A program made the position numbers and the translations under genes. 64,000 bases of DNA from contig NZ_PVTZ01000011.1 in the NCBI RefSeq assembly GCF_003003125.1, forward strand, positions 30,793 to 94,792, read 5' to 3'. The stretch comes from Laceyella sediminis. Its GTDB lineage: Bacteria; Bacillota; Bacilli; Thermoactinomycetales; Thermoactinomycetaceae. The notes beneath the pieces were generated by a model. The model was not told where the DNA came from, did not search any database, and saw only the letters and a program-made list of their open reading frames with translations. Below are positions 1 to 7,534 of the stretch, piece by piece; the first letter of the stretch is position 1; each line of letters opens with the position of its first letter.

Positions 1-499
1 GGCTAACTTCTTGTTGGAGTCTTTGTACTTCTACAGCGGATTTTCCTTTTTCTATGCGTTAGCGCGGCAAGGAAAGATGACCGCTACGGCGACGATCATC
101 AAGTATATCCAACGGGACGAACTCACCCATGTCGTTTTGTTCCAAAACATGATCAAAGAGTTGCGTAGCGAAAATCCGGACTTGATCACTCCGGAGTTTG
201 TTGAAGAGTTGCGTGAGATGACGCGGACGGCGGTGGAGCATGAGATCGCTTGGGGCCAATACATCACCAACAATGAAATTCAGGGGCTTACCAATGACGT
301 GTTGGAACGGTACATTAAGTACTTGGCGAATGAGCGGTTAAGCCGGTTGGGCTTTGAGATCCTGTATCCTGAAATCACTTCTCATCCTATGAAATGGGTG
401 GAAAGCTTCTCCAACTTGAATGCGACTAAAACGGACTTCTTCGAACAGAAAGTGACCAACTATTCCAAGGCAAGTTCACTTGATTTCGGCGACCTGTGA
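1..499 (+). CDS. nrdB: Ribonucleoside-diphosphate reductase beta subunit, C-terminal part
   Basis: This is the radical-bearing small subunit (R2) of class I ribonucleotide reductase, which makes deoxynucleotides in the cytoplasm. The frame is open to the left edge, so only about the last 165 residues are present. The core helix reading LESLYFYSGF and the iron-ligand motif RDELTH (Glu and His spaced as in R2 proteins) identify the family. The frame ends in a short acidic tail (SLDFGDL), as R2 proteins do for docking on the large subunit. The large-subunit gene should lie to the left. A perfect 16-bp hairpin follows the stop directly. Whether it is class Ia or Ib cannot be told from this fragment. 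Confidence 0.93.
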   Translation, partial: ANFLLESLYFYSGFSFFYALARQGKMTATATIIKYIQRDELTHVVLFQNMIKELRSENPDLITPEFVEELREMTRTAVEHEIAWGQYITNNEIQGLTNDVLERYIKYLANERLSRLGFEILYPEITSHPMKWVESFSNLNATKTDFFEQKVTNYSKASSLDFGDL

Positions 500-501
500 A
501 C

Positions 502-536
502 ATGAAAGCACCTCCCCGCCGGGGAGGTGCTTTCAT
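502..536. terminator. Bidirectional hairpin between nrdB and a small minus-strand gene
   Basis: A perfect 16-bp stem with a 3-nt loop begins 2 bases after the nrdB stop and overlaps the last codons of the minus-strand small gene. There is no long T-run on either side, so stem stability would do the work. Confidence 0.75.
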
Positions 537-694
537 ATGGGGATCGGATTGAACAACAAGGTAAGCGCGGCAGCACACAAGGAGAGGCGATAAACGAAAT
601 CGAACCAATTCTGCACTCGGAACAGCTGGTAGGCGTTCAAGATGGAATGAATGGTGATAAATACTAGAGCGATTTGAAATAAGAGCAACCACAT
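533..694 (-). CDS. Small two-helix membrane protein (53 aa)
   Basis: A short frame starts with ATG (plus-strand 692-694) about 6 nt after a near-perfect SD on the minus strand (AGGAGGTGAGG). It encodes 53 residues beginning MWLLLFQIALVFITIHSIL, then a short polar stretch with QLFRVQNWFDF, then a second hydrophobic segment ending LLFNPIPI. Two transmembrane helices are therefore likely. It converges on nrdB, and their 3' ends share a hairpin. I do not recognise a family. The strong SD, clean hydropathy and absence of any competing gene are the support; it could be missed by annotation because of its size. Confidence 0.6.
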   Translation of the reverse strand: MWLLLFQIALVFITIHSILNAYQLFRVQNWFDFVYRLSLCAAALTLLFNPIPI

Positions 695-767
695 AAGATC
701 CTCACCTCCTGGTAACGAAATTATTCAATGTGGGTTAGGACTATGCAAATGAATGGAGGCCATCTTT

Positions 768-1178
768 ATGGATAAAGCATGGAAAGATGTGAAGGCGTTT
801 CATGAAGCGTTTAATGTCCCTGTACAAGAAAAGCCGTGTAAATTGGAACAGGATCGCGTGCACAAGCGGGCTGATTGGATGATGGAGGAGATCCGAGAGT
901 TTCTGGAGGCAAAAACGCTAACTGAGCAAGCGGATGCCATGATTGATGTCATGTATCTGGCGCTGGGGACACTCGTCGAAATGGGTGTGCGGCCGGAAGA
1001 ACTCTTCCGCATCGTGCACGAAGCCAACATGTCTAAATTGTGGGAGGATGGCAAGCCACGCTACCGGGAGTCAGATGGGAAAGTGATCAAGCCTCCGACA
1101 TGGCAAGCTCCCGAACCATTGCTAAGCAAGGAGATCGCGCGACAACAATCAGAATGCGATGATAAGCAGGAACAATAG
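768..1178 (+). CDS. MazG/PRA-PH-like nucleotide pyrophosphohydrolase
   Basis: A 136-residue all-alpha NTP pyrophosphohydrolase-like protein. Helix motifs MMEEIREFLEA (EExxE) and DAMIDVMYLALG (ExxD-type) match the metal-binding core of the MazG/phosphoribosyl-ATP pyrophosphohydrolase superfamily, which hydrolyses nucleoside triphosphates or related phosphoanhydrides. The ATG at 768 is preferred because GGAGG lies at 755-759, 8 nt upstream; an in-frame ATG at 753 overlaps that SD. The C-terminal half (KLWEDGKPRYRESDGKVIKPPTW) resembles family members often annotated as HAD or Cof-like by error. The true substrate cannot be read from sequence. Confidence 0.75.
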   Translation: MDKAWKDVKAFHEAFNVPVQEKPCKLEQDRVHKRADWMMEEIREFLEAKTLTEQADAMIDVMYLALGTLVEMGVRPEELFRIVHEANMSKLWEDGKPRYRESDGKVIKPPTWQAPEPLLSKEIARQQSECDDKQEQ

Positions 1179-1196
1179 AAGAGCAAATGATCTTAA

Positions 1197-1223
1197 GCGG
1201 CCGGGAACACCTCGGCCGTTTTT
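1197..1223 (+). terminator. Rho-independent terminator after the MazG-like gene
   Basis: An inverted repeat centred on CGGCCG ... CGGCCG is followed by TTTTT, 18-45 nt past the stop of the preceding gene. Confidence 0.75.
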
Positions 1224-1280
1224 GCATAGGGAATTTACAGGAAGGGGATAGTATGGTGGGAAATTTGATACGGGTGGGCC

Positions 1281-1413
1281 TAGGGTGTGTCTGGCAAGTC
1301 AAGTTGGTGAGGAAGAAGCGGCGGAAAAACCTTTTCTCGAGGAGCGCCGATGCACAAGTGAAGCGAATGAGAAAATGGTTGGAGCCGCTGTCCAATTCAT
1401 CAGACACGTCCTA
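1281..1413. mobile_element. MITE-like element, copy 1
   Basis: A 133-bp non-coding element bounded by 13-bp imperfect terminal inverted repeats: TAGGGTGTGTCTG at the left, and CAGACACGTCCTA at the right, which reads TAGGACGTGTCTG on the other strand. It is about 90% identical by eye to 42690-42824 over the whole length. Both copies begin and end in TA, consistent with a TA target duplication. It has no transposase frame. It sits between the terminator at 1197-1223 and the nagA promoter. Ends of this kind recall IS5-type elements, but the parent is not in the window. Confidence 0.8.
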
Positions 1414-1469
1414 GTCATAACTATTTGTTCTCGGTGTCGCGGACAGGTGATCTGGCGAAAGGGGACGAG

Positions 1470-1489
1470 TGGTATAGACAACTATACAT
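1470..1489. promoter_or_regulatory. NagR/YvoA-type operator upstream of nagA
   Basis: The dyad GTATAG-acaa-CTATAC (1472-1487), preceded by TG/GG, resembles the dre operators bound by the GntR/HutC-type GlcNAc regulator of Bacillus. It overlaps the -35 of the nagA promoter (1475-1480), a position suited to repression. The likely regulator is encoded at 9133-9885. Confidence 0.65.
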
Positions 1490-1503
1490 GATGGTGATAC
1501 ACT
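1475..1503 (+). promoter_or_regulatory. Probable sigma-A promoter of nagA
   Basis: TAGACA (1475-1480), a 17-bp spacer, then TACACT (1498-1503). The start site would be near 1510, leaving a short leader with an AAAGGAG SD before the ATG at 1538. Confidence 0.5.
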
Positions 1504-1537
1504 TAAATTGTAACGAAAGGAAAAAGGAGATAATCAT

Positions 1538-2725
1538 ATGAATCCGGTTTCCCCACTTATCATATGCAATGTAACGATTTTTACGGAGAATGGAAAAATC
1601 ACACCTGGATATATTGAACTAGTCAATGGCAAAATCAAAAATTTCGGACCGATGGATCACATGCCAGATTTCACAGACGCGCAAGTGATCCAATTGTCGA
1701 CGGAACACCAAGTTCTTCCTGGCATGATTGATGTCCACATCCACGGAGCCGCTGGTGCGGATACCATGGATGCGACAGTGGAAGCACTTGACACAATGGC
1801 CTCGCACTTGCCGAAAGAGGGCACGACCTGTTTTCTGGCGACGACGATTACACAAACGCACGAGAATATCGAGGCCGCGCTGATCAATGCGGCTGACTTC
1901 ATTGAACGGCATCAGGTGCCGGGGAAAGCGGAATGCGCAGGGATTCACTTGGAAGGGCCGTTCATTAACAAGAAGCGCGCTGGCGCGCAACCCCCAGAGT
2001 ATATTGTCCATCCCGACCGGGAACAATTCGCCAAATGGCAGTCCATGGCTCGAGGGCACATTCGATTGGTCACTTTGGCTCCGGAAGAACCAGGCGGGCT
2101 GGAATTAACCCGTTATCTCAAGGAAACAGGGGTCATTGCATCCGTGGGCCATTCAGACGCCTGTTACCACCAGATTAGCGAGGCTATCGACGCAGGCTTA
2201 AGCCACGTTACCCATCTGTTTAACGGCATGAGAGGGTTTCACCATCGTGAACCGGGTGTCGCTGGTGCGGCGATGGTGCGCGACGAATTGATGGTGGAAA
2301 TGATTGTTGACGGTATTCACATCGAACCAAACAGTGTAAATGTAGCGTATAAGGCCATCACTCCAGAACGGATCATCCTTATCACCGATTCCATGCGGGC
2401 CAAATGCCTCAAGAGCGGGACATATGATCTCGGCGGGCAAGAGGTCACGGTATCGGATCGTGATGCCCGGTTGGCTGATGGGACCCTGGCCGGTAGTATT
2501 TTGAAAATGAAAGATGCACTGAAGAACATGCATCAATATGTTGACTGCACCATGGAACAATTGATTCAAATGACGGCGACTAACGCTGCGAAAGAATTGA
2601 ATTTATATGATCGCAAAGGAAGCATTGCGGTGGGAAAAGACGCTGATCTTGTGATCCTTGATGAAAAAATGGATGTATTCATGACGATTTGCCGCGGGGC
2701 AATCGCTTATCAAGCAAAGGAGTAG
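1538..2725 (+). CDS. nagA: N-acetylglucosamine-6-phosphate deacetylase
   Basis: Cytosolic amidohydrolase that removes the acetyl group from GlcNAc-6-phosphate to give GlcN-6-phosphate. It has 395 residues, the normal family length. Metal and catalytic signatures are visible: H67-x-H69 in GMIDVHIHG, the metal-binding Glu in HLEGPF, the VGHSDA and THLFNGMR histidines, and the catalytic Asp in ITDSM. The substrate loop FINKKRAGAQ is also typical. The ATG follows AAAAGGAG at ordinary spacing. It is the first gene of nagA-nagB-SIS, and its stop overlaps the SD of nagB. Control is probably by the NagR-like operator at 1470-1489. Confidence 0.96.
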   Translation: MNPVSPLIICNVTIFTENGKITPGYIELVNGKIKNFGPMDHMPDFTDAQVIQLSTEHQVLPGMIDVHIHGAAGADTMDATVEALDTMASHLPKEGTTCFLATTITQTHENIEAALINAADFIERHQVPGKAECAGIHLEGPFINKKRAGAQPPEYIVHPDREQFAKWQSMARGHIRLVTLAPEEPGGLELTRYLKETGVIASVGHSDACYHQISEAIDAGLSHVTHLFNGMRGFHHREPGVAGAAMVRDELMVEMIVDGIHIEPNSVNVAYKAITPERIILITDSMRAKCLKSGTYDLGGQEVTVSDRDARLADGTLAGSILKMKDALKNMHQYVDCTMEQLIQMTATNAAKELNLYDRKGSIAVGKDADLVILDEKMDVFMTICRGAIAYQAKE

Positions 2726-2730
2726 TAGTA

Positions 2731-3453
2731 ATGGAGATCATCAGAGCAACAGATTATGACGACCTATGCGAAAAAGCGGCGGTGATGCTCATCTCCCAAG
2801 TCCAGCAGAAGCCGAATGCAGTGTTGGGTTTGGCGACGGGGGCGACACCGACCGGGATTTATCAGAAAATGGTCGCCGACCACCAAGAGCGGGGAACATC
2901 GTATGCCGGCGTGCGTACATTTAACTTGGATGAGTATGTAGGCTTACCGCCGGAACATCCCAGCAGTTTTGCCTATTATATGCGGAAGCAGTTGTTTGAC
3001 CGGATCGATCTCCCATTGGCACAGACACATATTCCCTCTGGCATAGCGGCTGATTTAGAACAGGAATGTCGCCAATATGAAGAGGCCATTCTGGCAGCCG
3101 GAGGTATTGATATGCAGATTCTGGGGATTGGTATGAATGGGCATATCGGGTTTAATGAACCTGGCACCCCTTTTCAATCGGTTACACATGTAGTGACGTT
3201 GACAGAGTCGACGAGAAAGGCGAATCGCCGGTATTTCGATGAAGGGGAGACCATGCCTTCACACGCGATCACCATGGGTTTGGCGACGATCATGCGAAGC
3301 AAACGCATTGTTTTGTTGGTGTCCGGCAAACATAAGGCGCCCATTTTACATCGTTTATTAAATGAACCTGTATCGGAGGATTTGCCAGCATCCATCTTGA
3401 AACAACATTCCCATGTCACCGTGATTGCGGATGCGGACGCTTGGGATCAGTAG
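2731..3453 (+). CDS. nagB: Glucosamine-6-phosphate deaminase
   Basis: Converts GlcN-6-phosphate to fructose-6-phosphate and ammonia, feeding amino sugars into glycolysis. It has 240 residues, as in Bacillus NagB. Signatures include the phosphate-binding LGLATGATPTG, the acid motif NLDEYVG (D67, E68) and the catalytic His in GMNGHIGFNEPG (H138). The start at 2731 is chosen because AAAGGAG lies at 2716-2722, inside the end of nagA; the 5-nt gap implies translational coupling. An upstream in-frame ATG inside nagA has no such SD. It is followed after 15 nt by the SIS gene. Confidence 0.96.
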   Translation: MEIIRATDYDDLCEKAAVMLISQVQQKPNAVLGLATGATPTGIYQKMVADHQERGTSYAGVRTFNLDEYVGLPPEHPSSFAYYMRKQLFDRIDLPLAQTHIPSGIAADLEQECRQYEEAILAAGGIDMQILGIGMNGHIGFNEPGTPFQSVTHVVTLTESTRKANRRYFDEGETMPSHAITMGLATIMRSKRIVLLVSGKHKAPILHRLLNEPVSEDLPASILKQHSHVTVIADADAWDQ

Positions 3454-3468
3454 AGAGGGGACATCCTG

Positions 3469-4203
3469 ATGATTTTAGCGTTCATGGAGTCGATCGAGCG
3501 AAAGCTGGGAGAGATCAAGCGGGAAGAATTGGCCCATATGCAAAAAGCGGGCCGTTGGATCGCAGAAGCTGTTGCACAGGGTGGGGTGGTCCATCTGTTT
3601 GGATGTGGGCATTCCCACTTGTTGGCGGAAGATGTGTTTTATCGTGCGGGGGGCTTGGCTCCCATTCATCCGATTTTGGTTGAAAAGTTGATGTTGCACG
3701 AGGGGGCGGCGCGCTCTTCGGAATTGGAGCGGCAACATGGGCTGGCTGAGACGTTCATGGAGGAGCAAGCGATTCAGCCAGGGGATGTGGTGATTGTGAT
3801 CTCTACCTCCGGCATCAATCCGGTGCCGATCGAAGTGGCGCTGTTGGCTAAGGAAAAAGGGGCGAAGGTGATCGGTTTGACATCGCTCGCTTATGCCGGT
3901 GGGGTTCCGTCGCGGCACCATTCGGGCAGACATTTGTCAGAAGTGGTTGATTTGGTGTTGAACAATCATGTTGACAAAGGGGACGCTCTGCTTTCGCATG
4001 AGCGGGTACCGGCCAGGTTCGGCCCGAGTTCGACCATTTTGGGCTCTCTCATTTTGCAATCGGTGCTGGTGGAGGCGGTCGGACTGATGGCCGATGCAGG
4101 TGTGGAAGTGCCTGTATTCCGCAGTGGCAATATTCCGGGAGCCGATGATTACAACAAAGCGCTCGTGGAGAAATACGCTTCCAAAATACCCACGCTAAAA
4201 TGA
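3469..4203 (+). CDS. SIS-domain phosphosugar-binding protein (UPF0309 type)
   Basis: A 244-residue single SIS (sugar isomerase) fold protein. The phosphosugar-binding loops are visible as HLFGCGHSH near residue 45 and VVIVISTSGINPVPIE near residue 105. The overall pattern matches UPF0309 proteins rather than MurQ etherases. Its place as third gene of the nag operon, 15 nt after nagB with SD AGAGGGG, implies a role with an amino-sugar phosphate, for example isomerisation or sensing of GlcNAc/MurNAc phosphates. The exact reaction is unknown. A GC-rich terminator follows. Confidence 0.85.
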   Translation: MILAFMESIERKLGEIKREELAHMQKAGRWIAEAVAQGGVVHLFGCGHSHLLAEDVFYRAGGLAPIHPILVEKLMLHEGAARSSELERQHGLAETFMEEQAIQPGDVVIVISTSGINPVPIEVALLAKEKGAKVIGLTSLAYAGGVPSRHHSGRHLSEVVDLVLNNHVDKGDALLSHERVPARFGPSSTILGSLILQSVLVEAVGLMADAGVEVPVFRSGNIPGADDYNKALVEKYASKIPTLK

Positions 4204-4220
4204 ATCATGATGTCCACCGG

Positions 4221-4270
4221 ATGGGGGAGTGGCAGCGGTTGTAGCGCAATGCCGCTTCCCCATACGTTTT
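4221..4270 (+). terminator. Terminator of nagA-nagB-SIS
   Basis: A 14-bp stem (ATGGGGGAGTGGCA with TGCCGCTTCCCCAT, two G-U pairs) followed by CGTTTT, starting 17 nt after the SIS stop. Confidence 0.75.
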
Positions 4271-4347
4271 AAGATTGGCACGGGAGCTTGTCTATAGTAA
4301 ATCAAGTTGATACGTACTTGGAGCAATAAGAATAAATATATTTTTTA

Positions 4348-4376
4348 TTGACATATTTTTGTGAATTAAATAAAAT
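4348..4376 (+). promoter_or_regulatory. Promoter of the amino-sugar ABC operon
   Basis: Consensus TTGACA (4348-4353), exactly 17 bp, then TAAAAT (4371-4376). It lies about 45 bp upstream of the binding-protein gene and is the best-matched sigma-A promoter of the island. Confidence 0.75.
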
Positions 4377-4394
4377 TGGTATAGTCAATATTAC
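4375..4394. promoter_or_regulatory. Second NagR/YvoA-type operator
   Basis: ATTGGTATAGTCAATATTAC shares the TGGTATAG half-site with the site at 1470-1489 and has an imperfect right half. It begins in the -10 and covers the expected start site, so bound regulator should block initiation. Confidence 0.6.
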
Positions 4395-4420
4395 AAATCA
4401 TCATGAGGTTGGTGAATGGC

Positions 4421-5689
4421 ATGCGCAAATGGTGGCCAAGCTTGTTGGCTGTTGTCCTGATTTTGGTGGCTGCGTTGACTGGTTGTTCGCAAAGTGCTGA
4501 CAACGGCAAGATTAAACTGCGGGTCGTGACGATGTTCGGCGGCACAGATCCGGCTAAGAAAGCATATGAGCAAGCATTAAAAGATTTTATGAAAGCGTAT
4601 CCAGATGTCGAAATTGTCGATGAATCGATGACGGCCACAGGAGATGATTTTCGAACGAAAGTGAAAACCGATTTCGCTTCAGGCAATGAACCTGATGTGA
4701 CGTTCTTCTTCACCGGAGCGGAAGCCGAACCAATCATCCAATCCGGCGCGGTGGTGCCGTACGAGGAGATTTTCGCCAAAGATAAGGCGTGGAGCGATGC
4801 CTTGTCCGACAATGTTAAACAACAAGTGAAAGCGAAAGACGGCAAAATCTACGCTGTTCCGATTACTGGTTTTTATGAAGGGTTATTTGTCAATAAAAGT
4901 TTATTTAAGCGATACGGACTGGAGTTGCCGACGGATTGGGAGAAATTTACCAAAGCCGTCGAAACATTCTCTAAAAACGGAATTATTCCAATCGCTGGTT
5001 CATTGGAAGAGTCTTATTACTTGATTGAACATTTCATTCTCTCCGCAGGTGGTCCGGCGGGTCACAACAGCAAATTTGACAACGGTATCCATCCCTCTTG
5101 GGCACAAGGGTTGGAAAAAATTAAAGAAGTGTATGACATGGGTGGTTTCCCCAAAGATGCGCTGACTATCAAAGATGCGCAAGCGCAAGAGCTGTTCAAG
5201 AACAAGCAAGCGGCCATGATCGTTAATGGGTCATGGATTTTGGGGGGATTGACGGATAAGGAAGATGTTGAGGTGATCCCGTTCCCAGTAATGCTGGGGG
5301 GCAAAGCGAATCCGCAAGACTTGGTGGCGGGATACACGTCCGGCTTTTATCTGAGCAAGAAGTCCTATGAAGACAAAGACAAAAAAGGATTGGCGTTGGA
5401 ATTGATCAAGTATCTCACTTCCAAAGAGATGGTGAAGAAATTCGCTGAGGCTAATGGGGGTGTGCCGGCGGTAGACACCAAGGTGGAGGGTTTGCCGACT
5501 GTTTACCAACAAGGCCACCAGATGGTGCAGGAAGCCAATTCCCTCTCACTGCCCATCGACGCGCAAATCTCAGCTGAAGCGTTTAACGAAATAAGAAAAG
5601 GCATTCCCCACATCGTGCAAGGAAAGAAAACGGCTCAGGAAGTGTTGCAGGCCGCTCAGAAAATCGAGCAAGAAAAAATGCCAAAGTAA
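4421..5689 (+). CDS. ABC transporter sugar-binding lipoprotein (CUT1, amino sugar)
   Basis: A 422-residue extracellular solute-binding protein (family 1) anchored by a lipid. The start at 4421 gives a classical lipoprotein signal: MRKWW, a hydrophobic core, and lipobox LTGC with Cys about residue 22. The mature part (VVTMFGGTDPAKKAYEQA onward, then TFFFTGAEAEP and PITGFYEGLFVNK) is typical of sugar-binding subunits. It lies first in the operon with two permeases, a GH3 hexosaminidase and a NagR-like regulator, so GlcNAc, chitobiose or a muropeptide sugar is the likely ligand. No ATPase gene accompanies it. An in-frame ATG at 4403 is possible but lacks an SD. Confidence 0.9.
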   Translation: MRKWWPSLLAVVLILVAALTGCSQSADNGKIKLRVVTMFGGTDPAKKAYEQALKDFMKAYPDVEIVDESMTATGDDFRTKVKTDFASGNEPDVTFFFTGAEAEPIIQSGAVVPYEEIFAKDKAWSDALSDNVKQQVKAKDGKIYAVPITGFYEGLFVNKSLFKRYGLELPTDWEKFTKAVETFSKNGIIPIAGSLEESYYLIEHFILSAGGPAGHNSKFDNGIHPSWAQGLEKIKEVYDMGGFPKDALTIKDAQAQELFKNKQAAMIVNGSWILGGLTDKEDVEVIPFPVMLGGKANPQDLVAGYTSGFYLSKKSYEDKDKKGLALELIKYLTSKEMVKKFAEANGGVPAVDTKVEGLPTVYQQGHQMVQEANSLSLPIDAQISAEAFNEIRKGIPHIVQGKKTAQEVLQAAQKIEQEKMPK

Positions 5690-5702
5690 TATCCACGGAG
5701 CG

Positions 5703-5739
5703 AAAGCGGCTGTTTTGCATGACGCAAGGCTGCCGCTTT
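5703..5739 (+). terminator. Intercistronic hairpin after the binding-protein gene
   Basis: AAAGCGGC pairs with GCCGCTTT around an inner TTGC/GCAA stem, between the binding protein and the first permease. Such hairpins often raise binding-protein mRNA relative to permease mRNA by partial termination or 3' protection. Confidence 0.6.
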
Positions 5740-5761
5740 TGCCAAAGAAAGGAGTTGTCCC

Positions 5762-6628
5762 ATGCACAAGGGTGATCGTGGCGTCATCTTTTTTTTCCTA
5801 CTTCCCGCTGTCTTGTTGACGGGCGTGTTTTTGTACTATCCGTTCATTCACAGCATCATTAAGAGTTTTTATTATTCAGATGGCATGTTTATCAACCGTT
5901 TTGTGGGCATTGAAAACTATATCCGCTTAGCACAGGATGAAGTCGTGAAGATCGCCACGCTCAATACATTGGAAATGATGTTGTACGCGGTGATTTTCCA
6001 GGTGGGGTTAGGGATTGTGCTGGCCCTTTTGGTAGACTCGATTCGATTTGGCAAGAATTTTTTTCGGTCGGTCTTCTTTTTTCCTGTCGCCATCTCGGCA
6101 ACAGCGATCGGATTGATGTTCACCCTTTTCTATAACTATGACAATGGTATGTTGAATCAATTGCTTGTTCGCTTCGGATTTGAAAAGGTGGTCTGGATGA
6201 CTGAAGAAACTTCTTTGTTGGCGGTAGCTGTGCCCGTCATCTGGCAGTATGTCGGGTTTTATTTTGTCATTATACTGACGGCGATCTCCAAGATTCCTGA
6301 TGACTTTTATGAGGCTGCGCAGTTGGAGGGGATCACCGGACTCCAAAAAACGATTTACATCACTCTCCCCCTGATCTGGGGTGATGTAAAAACATCCATC
6401 CTGCTCGCAATCACGGGAGCGTTAAAAGTGTTTGAACTGGTGTATGTCATCAGTTCCGGCGGTCCGGCGAACTCTTCTGAGGTGTTGGGTACCTATATGT
6501 ACCAAAAAACGTTTACGGGCCAAGCTTTCGGTTATGGAGCGACGATTGCTGTCTGGATTGTGATTTTGGGTCTTTTGTTCTCCGTTATCGCCAATCGCCT
6601 GCTCAAGAAAGAGGAGATCACTTATTGA
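5762..6628 (+). CDS. ABC transporter permease, MalF type
   Basis: A 288-residue inner-membrane permease of a CUT1 sugar importer with about six transmembrane segments. The EAA loop that contacts the ATPase is seen as YEAAQLEGITGLQKTIYITLPLI near residue 185. The SD AAAGGAG is 7 nt before the ATG. It pairs with the permease at 6647 and the lipoprotein at 4421. The missing ATP-binding subunit is presumably a shared MsmX/MsiK-type ATPase encoded elsewhere, as is common for Firmicute CUT1 importers. Confidence 0.9.
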   Translation: MHKGDRGVIFFFLLPAVLLTGVFLYYPFIHSIIKSFYYSDGMFINRFVGIENYIRLAQDEVVKIATLNTLEMMLYAVIFQVGLGIVLALLVDSIRFGKNFFRSVFFFPVAISATAIGLMFTLFYNYDNGMLNQLLVRFGFEKVVWMTEETSLLAVAVPVIWQYVGFYFVIILTAISKIPDDFYEAAQLEGITGLQKTIYITLPLIWGDVKTSILLAITGALKVFELVYVISSGGPANSSEVLGTYMYQKTFTGQAFGYGATIAVWIVILGLLFSVIANRLLKKEEITY

Positions 6629-6646
6629 GTTTCGGAAGGAAATGAG

Positions 6647-7522
6647 GTGGGAAAGTTGAAACAACTTACCATATATGAAAAAATGACGCTGGCTTTGTTC
6701 CGGGGAAAAATCACCAGGATGGTAACGTTCATTTGTTTGGGGCTTTGGTCATTAACCACGATTTATCCGCTGTTCTGGGTAGTTAACAACTCTTTGAAAC
6801 CCTCACACCAAGTGATTAATGACTCGTTTTCCGTCGCTACGAATCCTACCCTTACCAATTACTTAAATGCATTTGAACAGGTGGATATTGGTCAAAGTTA
6901 TCTGAACAGTTTTATTATGTCCGGGGGGACGGTGCTTTTGACGCTGTTGGTCGGTGGATTGGCGGCCTATGTTTTGGCTCGCTTCCGCTTCCGTTTGCGG
7001 GGACTGCTGCAAACCGTGTTGGTGGCAAGTTTGCTGATTCCAGCGTTCGCCACTGTGGTGCCGGTGTTTGGGATGTTGAAAGACTTGCAGTTGCTCAATA
7101 CGTATTGGGCCTTGATCATCCCGCATACTGCAGGATTTTTGCCATTTACTATTTTGGTTTTGTCTTCATATATGGCAACGATCCCGAAGGATTTGGAAGA
7201 AGCGGCTATCATGGATGGATGCAGCCGTTTTGCTATTTTTTGGCGCATCATGCTACCTGTGTCACGACCAGCGTTCATCACGGCGAGCATTTTTGTGTTC
7301 CTGTGGTCGTATAATGATTTGTTTTCGGCTCTGATTTTCGTCCCGCAGGAAGATGTGCGTCCCATCAACGTGCTCTTGACGACAGTCAGCTCACAATATG
7401 GGACCGATTACGGTTTGTTGGCAGCGGCGGTGACGTTGACATTGATTCCGGTCATCGTCCTGTACAGCGTAGCCCAGAAATATGTAATTAAAGGTTTGAC
7501 CTCGGGCGCTGTGAAAGGATAA
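6647..7522 (+). CDS. ABC transporter permease, MalG type
   Basis: The second CUT1 permease, about 290 residues. It has a short cytoplasmic N-terminus, a first helix near residues 25-45 and the EAA loop LEEAAIMDGCSRFAIFWRIMLP near residue 185. The start is uncertain: GTG 6647 has GAAGGA 6 nt upstream, while TTG 6656 has AGGTGG 5 nt upstream. The gap to the previous permease is 18 nt, and the GH3 gene follows after 12 nt, so all are one transcription unit. Confidence 0.88.
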   Translation: MGKLKQLTIYEKMTLALFRGKITRMVTFICLGLWSLTTIYPLFWVVNNSLKPSHQVINDSFSVATNPTLTNYLNAFEQVDIGQSYLNSFIMSGGTVLLTLLVGGLAAYVLARFRFRLRGLLQTVLVASLLIPAFATVVPVFGMLKDLQLLNTYWALIIPHTAGFLPFTILVLSSYMATIPKDLEEAAIMDGCSRFAIFWRIMLPVSRPAFITASIFVFLWSYNDLFSALIFVPQEDVRPINVLLTTVSSQYGTDYGLLAAAVTLTLIPVIVLYSVAQKYVIKGLTSGAVKG

Positions 7523-7534
7523 GGGGGAGTTTGC

